Source: Notospermus geniculatus (Eukaryota; Nemertea; Pilidiophora; Heteronemertea; Lineidae). Taken from it: a stretch of 64,000 nucleotides of DNA. Position numbers and translations under genes: made by a program. Location of the stretch: contig NMRB01002875.1 of the NCBI GenBank assembly GCA_002633025.1, positions 1-64,000 on the forward strand. Direction: 5' to 3'. The notes under the pieces were generated by a model that was not told where the DNA came from, searched no databases, and saw nothing but the letters and a program-made list of their open reading frames with translations. Below are positions 63,894 to 64,000 of the stretch, piece after piece. Numbering within the stretch: the first letter of the stretch is position 1; every line of letters starts with the position of its first letter.

Positions 63894-64000
63894 TAAAAAT
63901 CAATAGGATGAAATGATCTTTTTATGTTTGACGGTTACAAGATCATCGAGAATTATGAAGGCGATAGGCCTACTAACTTTTGTTCATCATACGTCTCATG
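63893..64000. repeat. partial copy of the 50950-51950 repeat
   Basis: ATAAAAATCAATAGGATGAA to ACTTTTG.TCATCATACG.CTCATG matches 51838-51950 nearly base for base; it runs off the window end. Confidence 0.9.

Overview
This is a draft-assembly window from a eukaryote: it has spliceosomal splice signals, tRNA-derived SINE heads, Helitrons, TTAA-flanked MITEs, a DDE_Tnp_4 transposase, a 289-base gap (40031-40319) and scattered single Ns. The two intronless, divergent rhodopsin-class GPCRs, together with the repeat style (AGGTCA half-site repeats, CACCTGGTGGCC repeats, GGTGAGC-ended elements, frequent AGGCCTA and ACATGT words), suggest a marine invertebrate. A lophotrochozoan (mollusc, annelid or brachiopod) fits best; a cephalochordate or other deuterostome cannot be excluded from sequence alone.

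Layout. 0-12 kb: nested MITEs, a SINE, a 67-bp minisatellite next to GPCR 1 (3551-4720), two adjacent giant foldbacks, a 145-bp tandem array, and a 783-bp element filled with CCATGG-centred palindromes (8968-9750). 12-27 kb: GPCR 2 (12972-14021) and the first two members (P1, P2) of an unrecognised protein family on the minus strand. 27-43 kb: repeat-dominated, with PAN/apple-like domain fragments, a frameshifted THAP domain and segmental duplications around the gap. 43-47 kb: two more family members (P3, P4) separated by a foldback transposon. 47-61 kb: nested MITEs, then AT-rich hairpin arrays in tandem duplications that carry datable Helitron and TTAA insertions. 61-64 kb: a two-exon fragment, a SAP domain and a 5'-truncated Harbinger/IS5-like transposase.

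The best candidate for something undescribed is the P1-P4 family (17330-18322, 24945-26021, 43859-44830, 45675-46772, all minus strand). Each is a 323-365 codon exon without a convincing start codon. Each is bounded upstream by an in-frame TAG that is itself a 3' splice acceptor, and each has a Tyr-Arg-Leu/Ile motif at codons 6-8 and a shared C-terminal signature. They look like last exons with a conserved phase-0 intron, whose 5' exon I could not find. They may be separate genes, alternative terminal exons of one gene, or partly pseudogenes.

The second theme is hairpin-array mobile elements. Two families with unrelated interiors (CCATGG palindromes; AAAACTAGTTTT-type words) share the same terminal ~20 bp. 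Several insertions can be verified inside the window because an empty sibling copy is also present.
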